64,000 nucleotides of DNA from positions 52,510 to 116,509 of the forward strand of contig JALEJS010000031.1 of assembly GCA_022769545.1 (NCBI GenBank), in the 5' to 3' direction. Under the pieces are notes generated by a model. The model worked only from the letters and a program-made list of their open reading frames with translations. It did not search any database and was not told where the DNA came from. Within the stretch, counting starts at the first letter, position 1, and each line of letters begins with the position of its first letter. This document shows, one piece after another, positions 26,246 to 34,524 of this stretch. The stretch comes from Blautia sp. GTDB lineage: Bacteria > Bacillota > Clostridia > Lachnospirales > Lachnospiraceae. Made by a program: the position numbers and the translations under genes.

Positions 26246-26842
26246 ATGCAAAGAATGGCGAACAGAACAGCTACAGCAAGAAGATATCCGAATAACGCCA
26301 GACATTCCGGAAGCGCAGGCTACCGCTATACTGTCAATGGAACGTATGTGGACGGAAGTGCGGCACGCAGGCTGCAGGAAGTACCGTCCTATTATCCATA
26401 TCCCGAGACACAGCCGGTGAGAAGGCGGAAGCCTTCCGGGGCTCCGGTGAGAAAGAAATCGGCAAAGCCCAGACAGCTGAGTAAGGCGGCACAGAAAAAC
26501 AGGGAAAAAGCAAAAGGGATGAGCGCCGGATTCGTTCTGTTTCTCGCGTTGATCTCTGTTGCAATTCTTTTCTTCAGCATTCAGTATCTCCAGCTGAAGT
26601 CGGAGATTACTTCCAGGATGAAGAACATTGCTTCTCTGGAATCCGAACTGACACAGTTAAAGGAAGATAATGATGCATATTACAGCCAGGTAACCTCTAA
26701 TGTGGATATGAGCCGGATCAAAAAGATAGCCATCGGACGTCTGGGGATGAAATATCCGTCAGAAGATCAGACGATGGATTATGAGACGGCCATGAACAGC
26801 TATGTAAGACAGTATCAGGATATCCCGGATTCGGACAGGTGA
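26246..26842 (+). CDS. ftsL: FtsL-like cell division protein
   Basis: 198 residues. It has a basic, Tyr/Arg-rich cytoplasmic N-terminus of about 90 residues, longer than usual. One membrane helix follows (SAGFVLFLALISVAILFFSI), then a coiled coil (LKSEITSRMKNIASLESEL) and an outer part with a weak FtsL/DivIC signature, IAIGRLGMKYPS. FtsL joins DivIC and DivIB to activate septal wall synthesis. Position between rsmH and the PBPs fits. ATG 26255 (MANRTATARRY) is an alternative start; AGGAG at 26238-26242 fits neither ideally. Confidence 0.82.
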   Translation: MQRMANRTATARRYPNNARHSGSAGYRYTVNGTYVDGSAARRLQEVPSYYPYPETQPVRRRKPSGAPVRKKSAKPRQLSKAAQKNREKAKGMSAGFVLFLALISVAILFFSIQYLQLKSEITSRMKNIASLESELTQLKEDNDAYYSQVTSNVDMSRIKKIAIGRLGMKYPSEDQTMDYETAMNSYVRQYQDIPDSDR

Positions 26843-26846
26843 TAAT

Positions 26847-29078
26847 TTGGCGGCGAATAAAAAAAGAAAACCCAAGAAAAATAAAATAAATTATGAAATG
26901 AAGAAAAAGCTGGTAATTCTGTTTGCACTGGTATTACTGGCTTTAGGTATTTTGATGGGAAGACTTACCATCATCAATGCGGTGAGCGGTGACAAATACA
27001 AAAAGCAGGTGCTCAGTCAGGCCCAGCAGAAGTATGAAAGCCGGATCCTTCCGGCGAAGCGGGGAGATATCTATGACCGGAACGGCAATCTCCTTGCCAC
27101 CAGTAATAAAGTATATAATGTCATTCTGGACTGCAAGGCAGTCAATTCCAATGAGGATTACGTGGAACCGACGGTTCGGGCACTCACAGAAGTGCTGGGC
27201 CTGGATGAAGAAGAGATCCGGGCAAAGCTGTCGGCAGAGAGTACACGGGACAGCCAGTATCAGATCCTGAAGAAACAGCTTTCCATGGATGACAAGAAAA
27301 AATTTGAGGAATACACTTCCGTTTCCGGAAGGGATGATCTCACAGAGGCTCAGATCAGAGAGCGAAATAACATCAAGGGTGTATGGTTTGAGGAGGATTA
27401 CCTTCGTATCTATCCGTTCAATGAGACGGCATGTGACACCATCGGCTTTACCTTCGCCCGGGACGTGGCGGACTGGGGACTGGAGGGATATTATAACAGT
27501 ACACTTACCGGAACAGACGGAAGACAGTATGGATATTTCAACAGTGATTCCGATGTGGAACAGACGATTATTGAGCCGGCAAACGGAAAAAGCATCGAGA
27601 CAACGCTGGACATCGGTGCCCAGCAGATTGTGGAAAAGTATGTCAATGCTTTCAATGAAAAGATGGGCGCAAAGCATGTGGGAGTCATTGTGGAGGATCC
27701 GAATACCGGTGAAATCCTTGCCATGGACGGCGGTGACCGTTATGATCTGAACACACCCCGCGATCTGTCCAATTTATATACAGAGAATCAGATTAAGGAA
27801 ATGAACGATGCAGAGACTGTAGATGCGCTGAATGGAATGTGGAGCAATTACTGTGTGACCGATGCCTATGAGCCTGGTTCTGTTGTAAAACCCATAGTGA
27901 TGGCATCTGCTCTGGAAAAAGGAAAAATCAGTTCCACGAGCACATTTGACTGTGACGGTTTCCAGAATTTTGGCGCGGAAGGCAGTATTACGACCATTAA
28001 ATGTGCGGCATATCCGAATGCACACGGAACCGAGACGCTGGCGGAAGTTATTGCCAATTCCTGTAATGACGGTATGATGCAGATCGCTGCGAAAATGGGA
28101 AGTGAGCAGTTTATCAAGTCACAGAGTCTGTTCAATTTCGGAACGAGAACCGGAATTGACCTTCCGAACGAAGGAACCGGCATCATTCATACGACGGATA
28201 CCATGGGAGAGACAGAGCTTGCCTGCTCTGCATTCGGACAGGGCTTTACCTGTACTATGATTCAGGAGATCAATGCCATGTGTTCGGTCATCAATGGCGG
28301 TTATTATTATCAGCCGCATCTGGTCACAAAAATCAAGGATTCCAGCGGCGGTGTGATTAAGAGTTTTTCGCCGACGCTGCTGAAACAGACGATTTCCTCG
28401 GGAATTTCTGCGGACATTCGCACATATATGCAGGCCAGTGTGGAACAGGGTACCAGTAAGTATTCCAAGGTTCAGGGCTACAGCTCCGGCGGTAAAACAG
28501 GTACTGCCGAGAAGCTTCCCCGCGGAAATAAAAAGTACCTGGTTTCCTTTATCGGTTTTGCACCGGTGGATGATCCTCAGGTGGTAATCTACGTGGTTGT
28601 GGATGAGCCCAATGCAGAGGATCAGGCGGACAGTAAATTTGCACAGTATATCGCACAGGGAATTCTCTCGGAACTGCTTCCTTATCTGAATATTCTTCCG
28701 GATGAGACCAGTGACGGATACATCCCGGAAACAGAAATCTGGGAGGGCTTCAGCGGCCATCTGAAGAGCGTTGCCGGCGGCGAGGTGGATGAAAACGGAA
28801 ATCTGGTCGACGGTGAGGGGAATCTCATCGACTGGGACGGAAACCGCATTGATGAGAACGGTTATCTTCTGGACAGTGAGGGAAATTACCGGTACAACGA
28901 TGACGGAGAATACATCAAATCCACCAATCTGGACGGAATGGGCGGCGAGGATGGCGATTTGCCGGAGGCGGTCTCAGATACCAGTGTTCCGGGTCCGCTG
29001 GAGGATGATTCAGATCCGATTGTGGGTAACGATATGGAAAGCGAAGGCATCACGAACGAAGAAGCCGGACTGGAATAA
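26847..29078 (+). CDS. Penicillin-binding protein 2 (FtsI/PbpB-like), with repeat tail
   Basis: 743 residues from a TTG start preceded by AGGTGA. An N-terminal membrane helix (VILFALVLLALGILMG) is followed by the dimerisation domain with RGDIYDRNGNLLA. The transpeptidase domain has SVVK (Ser about 345), the SCN triad and KTGT (about 549). The C-terminus lacks PASTA domains. Instead it has about five 7-residue units of the form DxxGNxI around residues 647-684, then an acidic tail. It probably makes septal peptidoglycan with the FtsW-like protein downstream. Confidence 0.9.
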   Translation: MAANKKRKPKKNKINYEMKKKLVILFALVLLALGILMGRLTIINAVSGDKYKKQVLSQAQQKYESRILPAKRGDIYDRNGNLLATSNKVYNVILDCKAVNSNEDYVEPTVRALTEVLGLDEEEIRAKLSAESTRDSQYQILKKQLSMDDKKKFEEYTSVSGRDDLTEAQIRERNNIKGVWFEEDYLRIYPFNETACDTIGFTFARDVADWGLEGYYNSTLTGTDGRQYGYFNSDSDVEQTIIEPANGKSIETTLDIGAQQIVEKYVNAFNEKMGAKHVGVIVEDPNTGEILAMDGGDRYDLNTPRDLSNLYTENQIKEMNDAETVDALNGMWSNYCVTDAYEPGSVVKPIVMASALEKGKISSTSTFDCDGFQNFGAEGSITTIKCAAYPNAHGTETLAEVIANSCNDGMMQIAAKMGSEQFIKSQSLFNFGTRTGIDLPNEGTGIIHTTDTMGETELACSAFGQGFTCTMIQEINAMCSVINGGYYYQPHLVTKIKDSSGGVIKSFSPTLLKQTISSGISADIRTYMQASVEQGTSKYSKVQGYSSGGKTGTAEKLPRGNKKYLVSFIGFAPVDDPQVVIYVVVDEPNAEDQADSKFAQYIAQGILSELLPYLNILPDETSDGYIPETEIWEGFSGHLKSVAGGEVDENGNLVDGEGNLIDWDGNRIDENGYLLDSEGNYRYNDDGEYIKSTNLDGMGGEDGDLPEAVSDTSVPGPLEDDSDPIVGNDMESEGITNEEAGLE

Positions 29079-29086
29079 GTGAATAG

Positions 29087-29136
29087 CCCCGCAGAAACTT
29101 GTCATATAATAAAATGATGAGTTCTGCGGGGTTTTT
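29087..29136 (+). terminator. Intrinsic terminator between the two PBP genes
   Basis: Perfect arms CCCCGCAGAA (29087-29096) and TTCTGCGGGG (29122-29131) followed by TTTTT. The next gene's ATG begins at 29139, so the terminator's 3' arm occupies the place of its ribosome binding site. A TATAAT lies in the loop at 29105-29110. Confidence 0.8.
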
Positions 29137-29138
29137 GT

Positions 29139-30896
29139 ATGGAAAAAAACATGACTTATCACAGGAAAAAGATATGGCTGATTTTTGTCTGCTGTGTGAT
29201 ACTTCTGCTGGGGCTGGCCGGAAGACTGGTGTATCTCATGGGCTTCCGGTCGGATTATTATTATGAGAAGGCACAGCAGCTTCATGAAAGAGAGCGGGAC
29301 ATCAAGGCGCAGAGGGGAAAAATCCTGGATGCCAACGGAAAGGTTCTGGCAGACAATAAAACCGTCTGTACCATTTCGGTGATCCACAGTCAGATTCGTG
29401 AGCCGGAAAAGGTGATTGCACTTCTTTGCGAAAAGCTTCAGATGTCGGAGGCGTCGGTGCGAAAACGTGTGGAGAAGGTCTCGTCCATAGAGAGAATCCG
29501 CACAAACGTGGAAAAAAGTCTGGGTGATGAGATCCGGAATGCCGGTCTTGCCGGGGTGAAGGTGGACGAGGATTACAAACGGTATTATCCTTATGGAACG
29601 CTGGCCTCCAAAGTATTGGGGTTTACAGGAGGAGACAATCAGGGAATCGTGGGGCTGGAGGTAAAATATGAGGAGGTGTTAAGCGGAACCCCCGGGAAAA
29701 TTCTGACCACGACCGATGCCAGAGGAATCGAGATCGATGAAATGGGGGAGTCGCGTCAGGAGCCGGAGTCAGGAAATGATCTGCGGATCAGTCTGGATGT
29801 AAATATTCAGAAGTATGCACAGCAGGCGGCCTTGAAGGTGATGGAGGAGAAACAGGCGGATCGTGTTTCCATTCTTCTGATGAATCCGCAGAACGGTGAA
29901 ATTTATGCCTGCGTGAATGTCCCGGAATTTGACCTGAATGATCCCTTTGCGCTGAATACGGAAGAAACCGGGGAAGTCAGTGAGAAGGAAAAACAGGATC
30001 TTCTGAATCAGATGTGGCGAAATCCCTGTCTGAATGATACGTATGAGCCTGGCTCCACCTTTAAGATCATCACCATGGCAGCCGGACTGGAGCAGGGGGT
30101 GGTGTCGCCGGATGACCGTTTTTACTGTCCCGGCTACAAGCTGGTGGATGACCGGCGGATCCACTGTGCAAACAGGAGGGGACACGGAAGTCAGAGCTTT
30201 GTGGAGGGGGCACAGAATTCCTGTAATCCGGTTTTCATCGAGGTGGGGCTGCGTCTGGGAGTGGAACGCTATTACAGATATTTTCAGCAGTTCGGGCTGA
30301 TGAAAAAGACGGGAATCGATCTTCCCGGAGAGGCAGGGACGATCATGCATGCGGAGGAAAACATGGGAAATGTGGAGCTGGCGACGGTGGCTTTCGGGCA
30401 GTCGTTTCAGATCACGCCCATCCAGCTGGCAACCACTGTCAGTTCTCTGATCAACGGAGGCAACCGTGTCACACCGCATTTTGGAGTTCAGGTCCAGAAT
30501 CCGGAGGGAAATGTCATACAGAAACTGCAGTATCCGGTTCAGTCGGGCGTGGTTTCCGCGCAGACATCCCGGACTGTGAGAAGCATTCTGGAGAAGGTCG
30601 TTTCTGTGGGATCCGGAAGAAATGCCCGGATCGAAGGATACTCCATCGGGGGAAAAACGGCGACCTCGCAGACGCTGCCCCGAAGTGCCAACCGTTATAT
30701 ATCTTCTTTTCTCGGGTTTGCGCCGGCAGAGGACCCGCAGATTCTGGGACTTTGCATTATTCACGACCCGCAGGGGATTTATTACGGGGGAACCATCGCG
30801 GCACCGGTGATCCGCAGTATTTTTGCCAATGTTCTTCCATATATGGGAATCGAAAAAACGCAGACCGGGGAAAAAGAAAAAACAGAAAATCAATGA
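29139..30896 (+). CDS. SpoVD/FtsI-like penicillin-binding protein
   Basis: 585 residues. N-terminal helix (IWLIFVCCVILLLGLAG), then QRGKILDANGKVLA, and a transpeptidase domain with STFK (Ser 306), NSCNP, and GGKTATSQ (residues 504-511), where the third motif is KTAT instead of the usual KTGT. It resembles the sporulation cortex PBP SpoVD of clostridia but has no C-terminal PASTA domain. The only visible ribosome site is the GGGG of the terminator stem just upstream. Septum versus spore role cannot be decided from sequence. Confidence 0.88.
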   Translation: MEKNMTYHRKKIWLIFVCCVILLLGLAGRLVYLMGFRSDYYYEKAQQLHERERDIKAQRGKILDANGKVLADNKTVCTISVIHSQIREPEKVIALLCEKLQMSEASVRKRVEKVSSIERIRTNVEKSLGDEIRNAGLAGVKVDEDYKRYYPYGTLASKVLGFTGGDNQGIVGLEVKYEEVLSGTPGKILTTTDARGIEIDEMGESRQEPESGNDLRISLDVNIQKYAQQAALKVMEEKQADRVSILLMNPQNGEIYACVNVPEFDLNDPFALNTEETGEVSEKEKQDLLNQMWRNPCLNDTYEPGSTFKIITMAAGLEQGVVSPDDRFYCPGYKLVDDRRIHCANRRGHGSQSFVEGAQNSCNPVFIEVGLRLGVERYYRYFQQFGLMKKTGIDLPGEAGTIMHAEENMGNVELATVAFGQSFQITPIQLATTVSSLINGGNRVTPHFGVQVQNPEGNVIQKLQYPVQSGVVSAQTSRTVRSILEKVVSVGSGRNARIEGYSIGGKTATSQTLPRSANRYISSFLGFAPAEDPQILGLCIIHDPQGIYYGGTIAAPVIRSIFANVLPYMGIEKTQTGEKEKTENQ

Positions 30897-30899
30897 GGG

Positions 30900-30928
30900 T
30901 TGCGAAATGGGAAAAAAAGAATTATACT
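30900..30928 (+). promoter_or_regulatory. Putative internal promoter before mraY
   Basis: TTGCGA at 30900-30905, 17-base spacer, TATACT at 30923-30928, 41 bases before the mraY start. Confidence 0.55.
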
Positions 30929-30969
30929 AGTAACTGCTAAAAAAACAAAAGAATGAATGAGGTGCGAGC

Positions 30970-31926
30970 ATGGATGCAAAAGTAGTAATTCCTGTTTTGA
31001 TTGCGTTTGTGATCAGTGTGATATTAGGACCGATTGTGATTCCTTTTCTGCGCAGACTGAAAATGGGGCAGACGGAGAGAGTGGATGGCGTGCAGTCTCA
31101 TCTGAAAAAGGCCGGAACGCCTACCATGGGCGGGGTGATTTTTCTGATTGCCACCGTGGTGACATCACTGCTTTATGTGCGGGATTATCCGAAGATCATT
31201 CCGGTACTGTTTCTGACGCTGGGCTTTGGACTGATCGGATTTCTGGATGACTACCTGAAGGTTGTTCTGAAGCGGTCAGACGGACTTCTGGCATGGCAGA
31301 AATTTCTGCTCCAGATCATCTTTACTGCGATTTTTGTATTTTATATTCTGAACTATACGGATGTGTCGCTGGCGATGCGGATTCCCTTCTGGAGCGGTCA
31401 TTACCTGAATCTCGGATGGCTTGCCATCCCGGTTCTGTTTTTTGCCGTGATCGGGACAGTGAACGGTGTGAATTTTACAGATGGACTGGATGGTCTGGCT
31501 TCCAGTGTCACGCTGATGGTGGCGGTATTCTTTACGGTGGTGTCGATCGGAACCAATTCCGGCATCGAGCCGATTACCTGTGCGGTGATGGGAAGTCTCA
31601 TGGGATTCCTTCTGTTTAATGTTTATCCGGCAAAGGTGTTTATGGGGGATACCGGTTCACTGGCTCTGGGAGGCTTTGTGGCTGGCGCTGCATATATGAT
31701 GCAGATGCCGCTGTTTATCCTGCTGGTTGGACTGATCTATCTGGTTGAAGTGCTTTCGGTTATCATCCAGGTGTCTTATTTTAAGATCAGTCACGGCAAG
31801 AGAATTTTTAAAATGGCACCGATACATCATCATTTTGAGCTTTGCGGGTGGTCGGAGACGAGAGTGGTTGCAGTATTTTCCGTAGTGACGGCAATCATGT
31901 GTCTGATCGCATTTCTGGCTTTGTAG
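30970..31926 (+). CDS. mraY: Phospho-MurNAc-pentapeptide transferase
   Basis: 318 residues and about ten membrane helices. KKAGTPTMGGVIF, GFLDDYLKVV, NFTDGLDGLA, FMGDTGSLALGG and MAPIHHHFEL are the MraY blocks with the catalytic Asp residues. It makes lipid I. GAGGTG precedes the start. Confidence 0.96.
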   Translation: MDAKVVIPVLIAFVISVILGPIVIPFLRRLKMGQTERVDGVQSHLKKAGTPTMGGVIFLIATVVTSLLYVRDYPKIIPVLFLTLGFGLIGFLDDYLKVVLKRSDGLLAWQKFLLQIIFTAIFVFYILNYTDVSLAMRIPFWSGHYLNLGWLAIPVLFFAVIGTVNGVNFTDGLDGLASSVTLMVAVFFTVVSIGTNSGIEPITCAVMGSLMGFLLFNVYPAKVFMGDTGSLALGGFVAGAAYMMQMPLFILLVGLIYLVEVLSVIIQVSYFKISHGKRIFKMAPIHHHFELCGWSETRVVAVFSVVTAIMCLIAFLAL

Positions 31927-31937
31927 GAGGAAACAAC

Positions 31938-33299
31938 ATGGAATTGACAGGAAAAAGGGTTCTGGTCTTCGGCTCCGGAAAGAGCGGGATCGGAGCAGCA
32001 GATCTGCTGGCCGCAGTCGGCGCAGTTCCGGTAATTTATGACGGAAAAGCAGATGTAGATAAGGATGAAATCTTACATAAGACAGACGGAACGTATACAC
32101 CGGAAATTTATGCAGGGGAGCTGCCGCAGCAGGTGCGGGAAAATCTGGATCTTGTGGTACTCAGTCCCGGGGTTCCCACAGATCTTCCGCTGGTGAAGAG
32201 CCTTTACCGGCAGGGGCTGACTGTCTGGGGAGAGGTGGAACTGGCATATCAGACCGGAAAAGGTGAGGTGCTGGCAATCACGGGAACCAATGGAAAGACC
32301 ACAACCACGGCACTGCTGGGGAAAATTATGAAGGATGCCGGAAGGGATACTTTTGTGGTGGGAAACATTGGCACACCTTATACCTCCAGGGCGCTGGAAA
32401 TGAAAGAGGATTCTGTGACAGTGGCGGAAATCAGCAGCTTTCAGCTGGAGACGATTCAGGACTTTGCGCCGAAGGTAAGCGCTATTCTGAATATCACAGA
32501 GGATCATCTGAACCGCCACCATACCATGGAGGAATATATCCGGGTAAAAGAACTGATCACAAAAAATCAGAAGGCCGGGGATTTCTGTGTGCTGAATTAC
32601 GAGGACGAGGTGCTGCGGAAATTCGGGGAAGATCTGATTCCGGAAGCGGTTTATTTTTCCAGCCGGCGCCGGCTGGAAAAGGGATTGTATCTGGAAGGTG
32701 ATCAGATCCTTCTGAAGCCGGCGGCAGATGCGGAAGAAATTCCGGTGGTAAATACAAAGGATCTGAAGATTCTCGGCCAGCACAATTATGAAAATGTAAT
32801 GGCTGCGGTGGGAATGGCATATTATGCCGGTGTTCCCATGGAGAGCATCCGCGAAAGTGTGTGTTCTTTTACCGCAGTTGCCCATCGCATTGAGTATGTG
32901 ACAGAGAAAAACGGAGTCGTGTACTATAATGATTCCAAGGGAACCAATCCGGATGCGGCCATCCGTGGAATCCGTGCCATGAATCGTCCGACGCTGCTGA
33001 TCGGGGGCGGTTATGATAAAGGTTCCTGCTATGATGAGTGGATCCGGTCGTTTGACGGAAAGGTTCGCTGTCTGGTGCTGATCGGGGCAACCAGATATGA
33101 TATTCAGAAGGCAGCGGAGCGCCTTGGCTTCCACGACGTGATCCTCTGTGAGGATCTGACGGAGGCGGTGCAGGTATGTGCGCAGAAGGCACAGCCGGGA
33201 GACGCGGTCCTCCTTTCACCTGCCTGTGCCAGCTGGGGACAGTTTGACAATTACGAACAGCGTGGGGATAAATTTAAGGAACTGGTCTTCCGTCTTTAA
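31938..33299 (+). CDS. murD: UDP-MurNAc-L-alanine:D-glutamate ligase
   Basis: 453 residues from ATG 31938 behind TAGGAGGAAAC; the longer in-frame ORF overlaps mraY and is not used. LVFGSGKSGIGAADLL at the N-terminus, AITGTNGKTTTTALLG as the ATP loop, ITEDHLNRHH and YYNDSKGTNPDA are MurD blocks. It adds D-glutamate to UDP-MurNAc-L-Ala. Confidence 0.95.
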   Translation: MELTGKRVLVFGSGKSGIGAADLLAAVGAVPVIYDGKADVDKDEILHKTDGTYTPEIYAGELPQQVRENLDLVVLSPGVPTDLPLVKSLYRQGLTVWGEVELAYQTGKGEVLAITGTNGKTTTTALLGKIMKDAGRDTFVVGNIGTPYTSRALEMKEDSVTVAEISSFQLETIQDFAPKVSAILNITEDHLNRHHTMEEYIRVKELITKNQKAGDFCVLNYEDEVLRKFGEDLIPEAVYFSSRRRLEKGLYLEGDQILLKPAADAEEIPVVNTKDLKILGQHNYENVMAAVGMAYYAGVPMESIRESVCSFTAVAHRIEYVTEKNGVVYYNDSKGTNPDAAIRGIRAMNRPTLLIGGGYDKGSCYDEWIRSFDGKVRCLVLIGATRYDIQKAAERLGFHDVILCEDLTEAVQVCAQKAQPGDAVLLSPACASWGQFDNYEQRGDKFKELVFRL

Positions 33300-33312
33300 A
33301 GAAGTTTTGCAG

Positions 33313-33363
33313 GATTGTGGAAGCATGAAGTGCGAAACAATCCGTGTGGTATCTTTTGACCCC
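33313..33363 (+). repeat. Dispersed MKCE element, copy A (leader of ftsW-like gene)
   Basis: This stretch and the minus-strand stretch 50440-50390 align without gaps. From the GGA/GGG before AGCATG onward I count about 34 of 45 identical bases, including 17 in a row over AGCATGAAGTGCGAA and flanks except one site. Both copies sit between a gene end or promoter and the start of a following gene, in the same orientation as that gene. Both can be read as a short peptide beginning MKCE and containing SF.P. I do not know what it does. Confidence 0.55.
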
Positions 33364-33408
33364 AACATCATATGATAGAAGAAAGAAGATTCCATTCCGG
33401 AGAAGCAT

Positions 33409-34524
33409 ATGGCACAGAAAAAGGAAGAACAGAATAGAAAGACGGACGCGGGACTGTGGGTGCTGGTGCTTCTGTTGACTGCGTTTGGACTGGTGATGCT
33501 TTTATCCTCCAGTGAATATAATGGCAGAGTACGTTTTGGCGACTCTGCCTATTATTTTAAGAAACAGCTGTTTGCCACGTCACTCGGACTGATGGTGATG
33601 TATCTGGTGTCCCGGTGTCACTACCGGGTACTGGTGAGAATGGCACCGGCGGCATACCTGCTTTCTGTGATTTTGTCGGCCATGGTACTGGCGGTGGGGC
33701 AGGAAATCAATGGTTCCAGACGGTGGCTGAATCTTGGGCCTCTTTCTTTTCAGCCGTCGGAATTTGCGAAGATGGCAGTGATTCTGTTTCTGGTATGGCA
33801 GATAGAGCGGGCAGGCCAAAAGACACGGGGCATATGGTTTATGTGCCGGACTATGCTGACGCTTCTGCCCATCGTGGGGCTGGTGGGTACCAATAATCTG
33901 AGTACGGCAATCATTATTCTGGGGATCGGCGTGATGCTGATCTTTGTTTCCAATCCCAGATATCTTCCGTTTCTGGGAATCGGGGCGGCGGGTATCTGTT
34001 TTATGACGGTGTTTCTGGCGGCAGAGAGCTATCGGCTGGAGCGCCTGGCTATCTGGAGAAATCCGGAGAAATATGAAAAGGGATTTCAGACGATTCAGGG
34101 GCTGTACGCCATTGGAAGCGGAGGGCTGTTCGGGCGGGGGCTGGGGAGCAGCATTCAGAAGCTCGGGTTTGTGCCGGAAGCGCAGAATGATATGATTTTT
34201 TCCATTGTCTGTGAAGAACTGGGGCTTTGCGGAGCGATTCTGGTACTGGTCCTGTTTGCGCTTCTGCTGTGGAGACTCTGTGTGCTCGCCATGCACAGCA
34301 TGGATCTGGAAGGCGCTCTGATCTGCACCGGTGTGATGGCCCATATGGCAATTCAGGTAATTCTGAATGTAGCGGTGGTAACCAACACCATTCCCAATAC
34401 CGGGATCACGCTTCCGTTTGTCAGTTACGGAGGGACATCGGTTGTGTTTTTGCTGGGGGAAATGGGGCTGGCCCTGAGTGTGAGCAGTCACAATGTGAAC
34501 CCCGATGCATATAATAGAAGATGA
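33409..34524 (+). CDS. SEDS family glycosyltransferase FtsW/SpoVE-like
   Basis: 371 residues and about ten membrane helices. GSRRWLNLGPLSFQPSEFAK, VGTNNLSTAIIILGIG, FGRGLGSSIQKLGFVPEAQNDMIF (given here in parts: GRGLGSSIQKL, PEAQNDMIF) and PFVSYGGTS are SEDS signatures. It polymerises glycan from lipid II together with a class B PBP. By position in the dcw cluster it is the FtsW or SpoVE member. Its stop overlaps murA as ATGA. Confidence 0.92.
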   Translation: MAQKKEEQNRKTDAGLWVLVLLLTAFGLVMLLSSSEYNGRVRFGDSAYYFKKQLFATSLGLMVMYLVSRCHYRVLVRMAPAAYLLSVILSAMVLAVGQEINGSRRWLNLGPLSFQPSEFAKMAVILFLVWQIERAGQKTRGIWFMCRTMLTLLPIVGLVGTNNLSTAIIILGIGVMLIFVSNPRYLPFLGIGAAGICFMTVFLAAESYRLERLAIWRNPEKYEKGFQTIQGLYAIGSGGLFGRGLGSSIQKLGFVPEAQNDMIFSIVCEELGLCGAILVLVLFALLLWRLCVLAMHSMDLEGALICTGVMAHMAIQVILNVAVVTNTIPNTGITLPFVSYGGTSVVFLLGEMGLALSVSSHNVNPDAYNRR

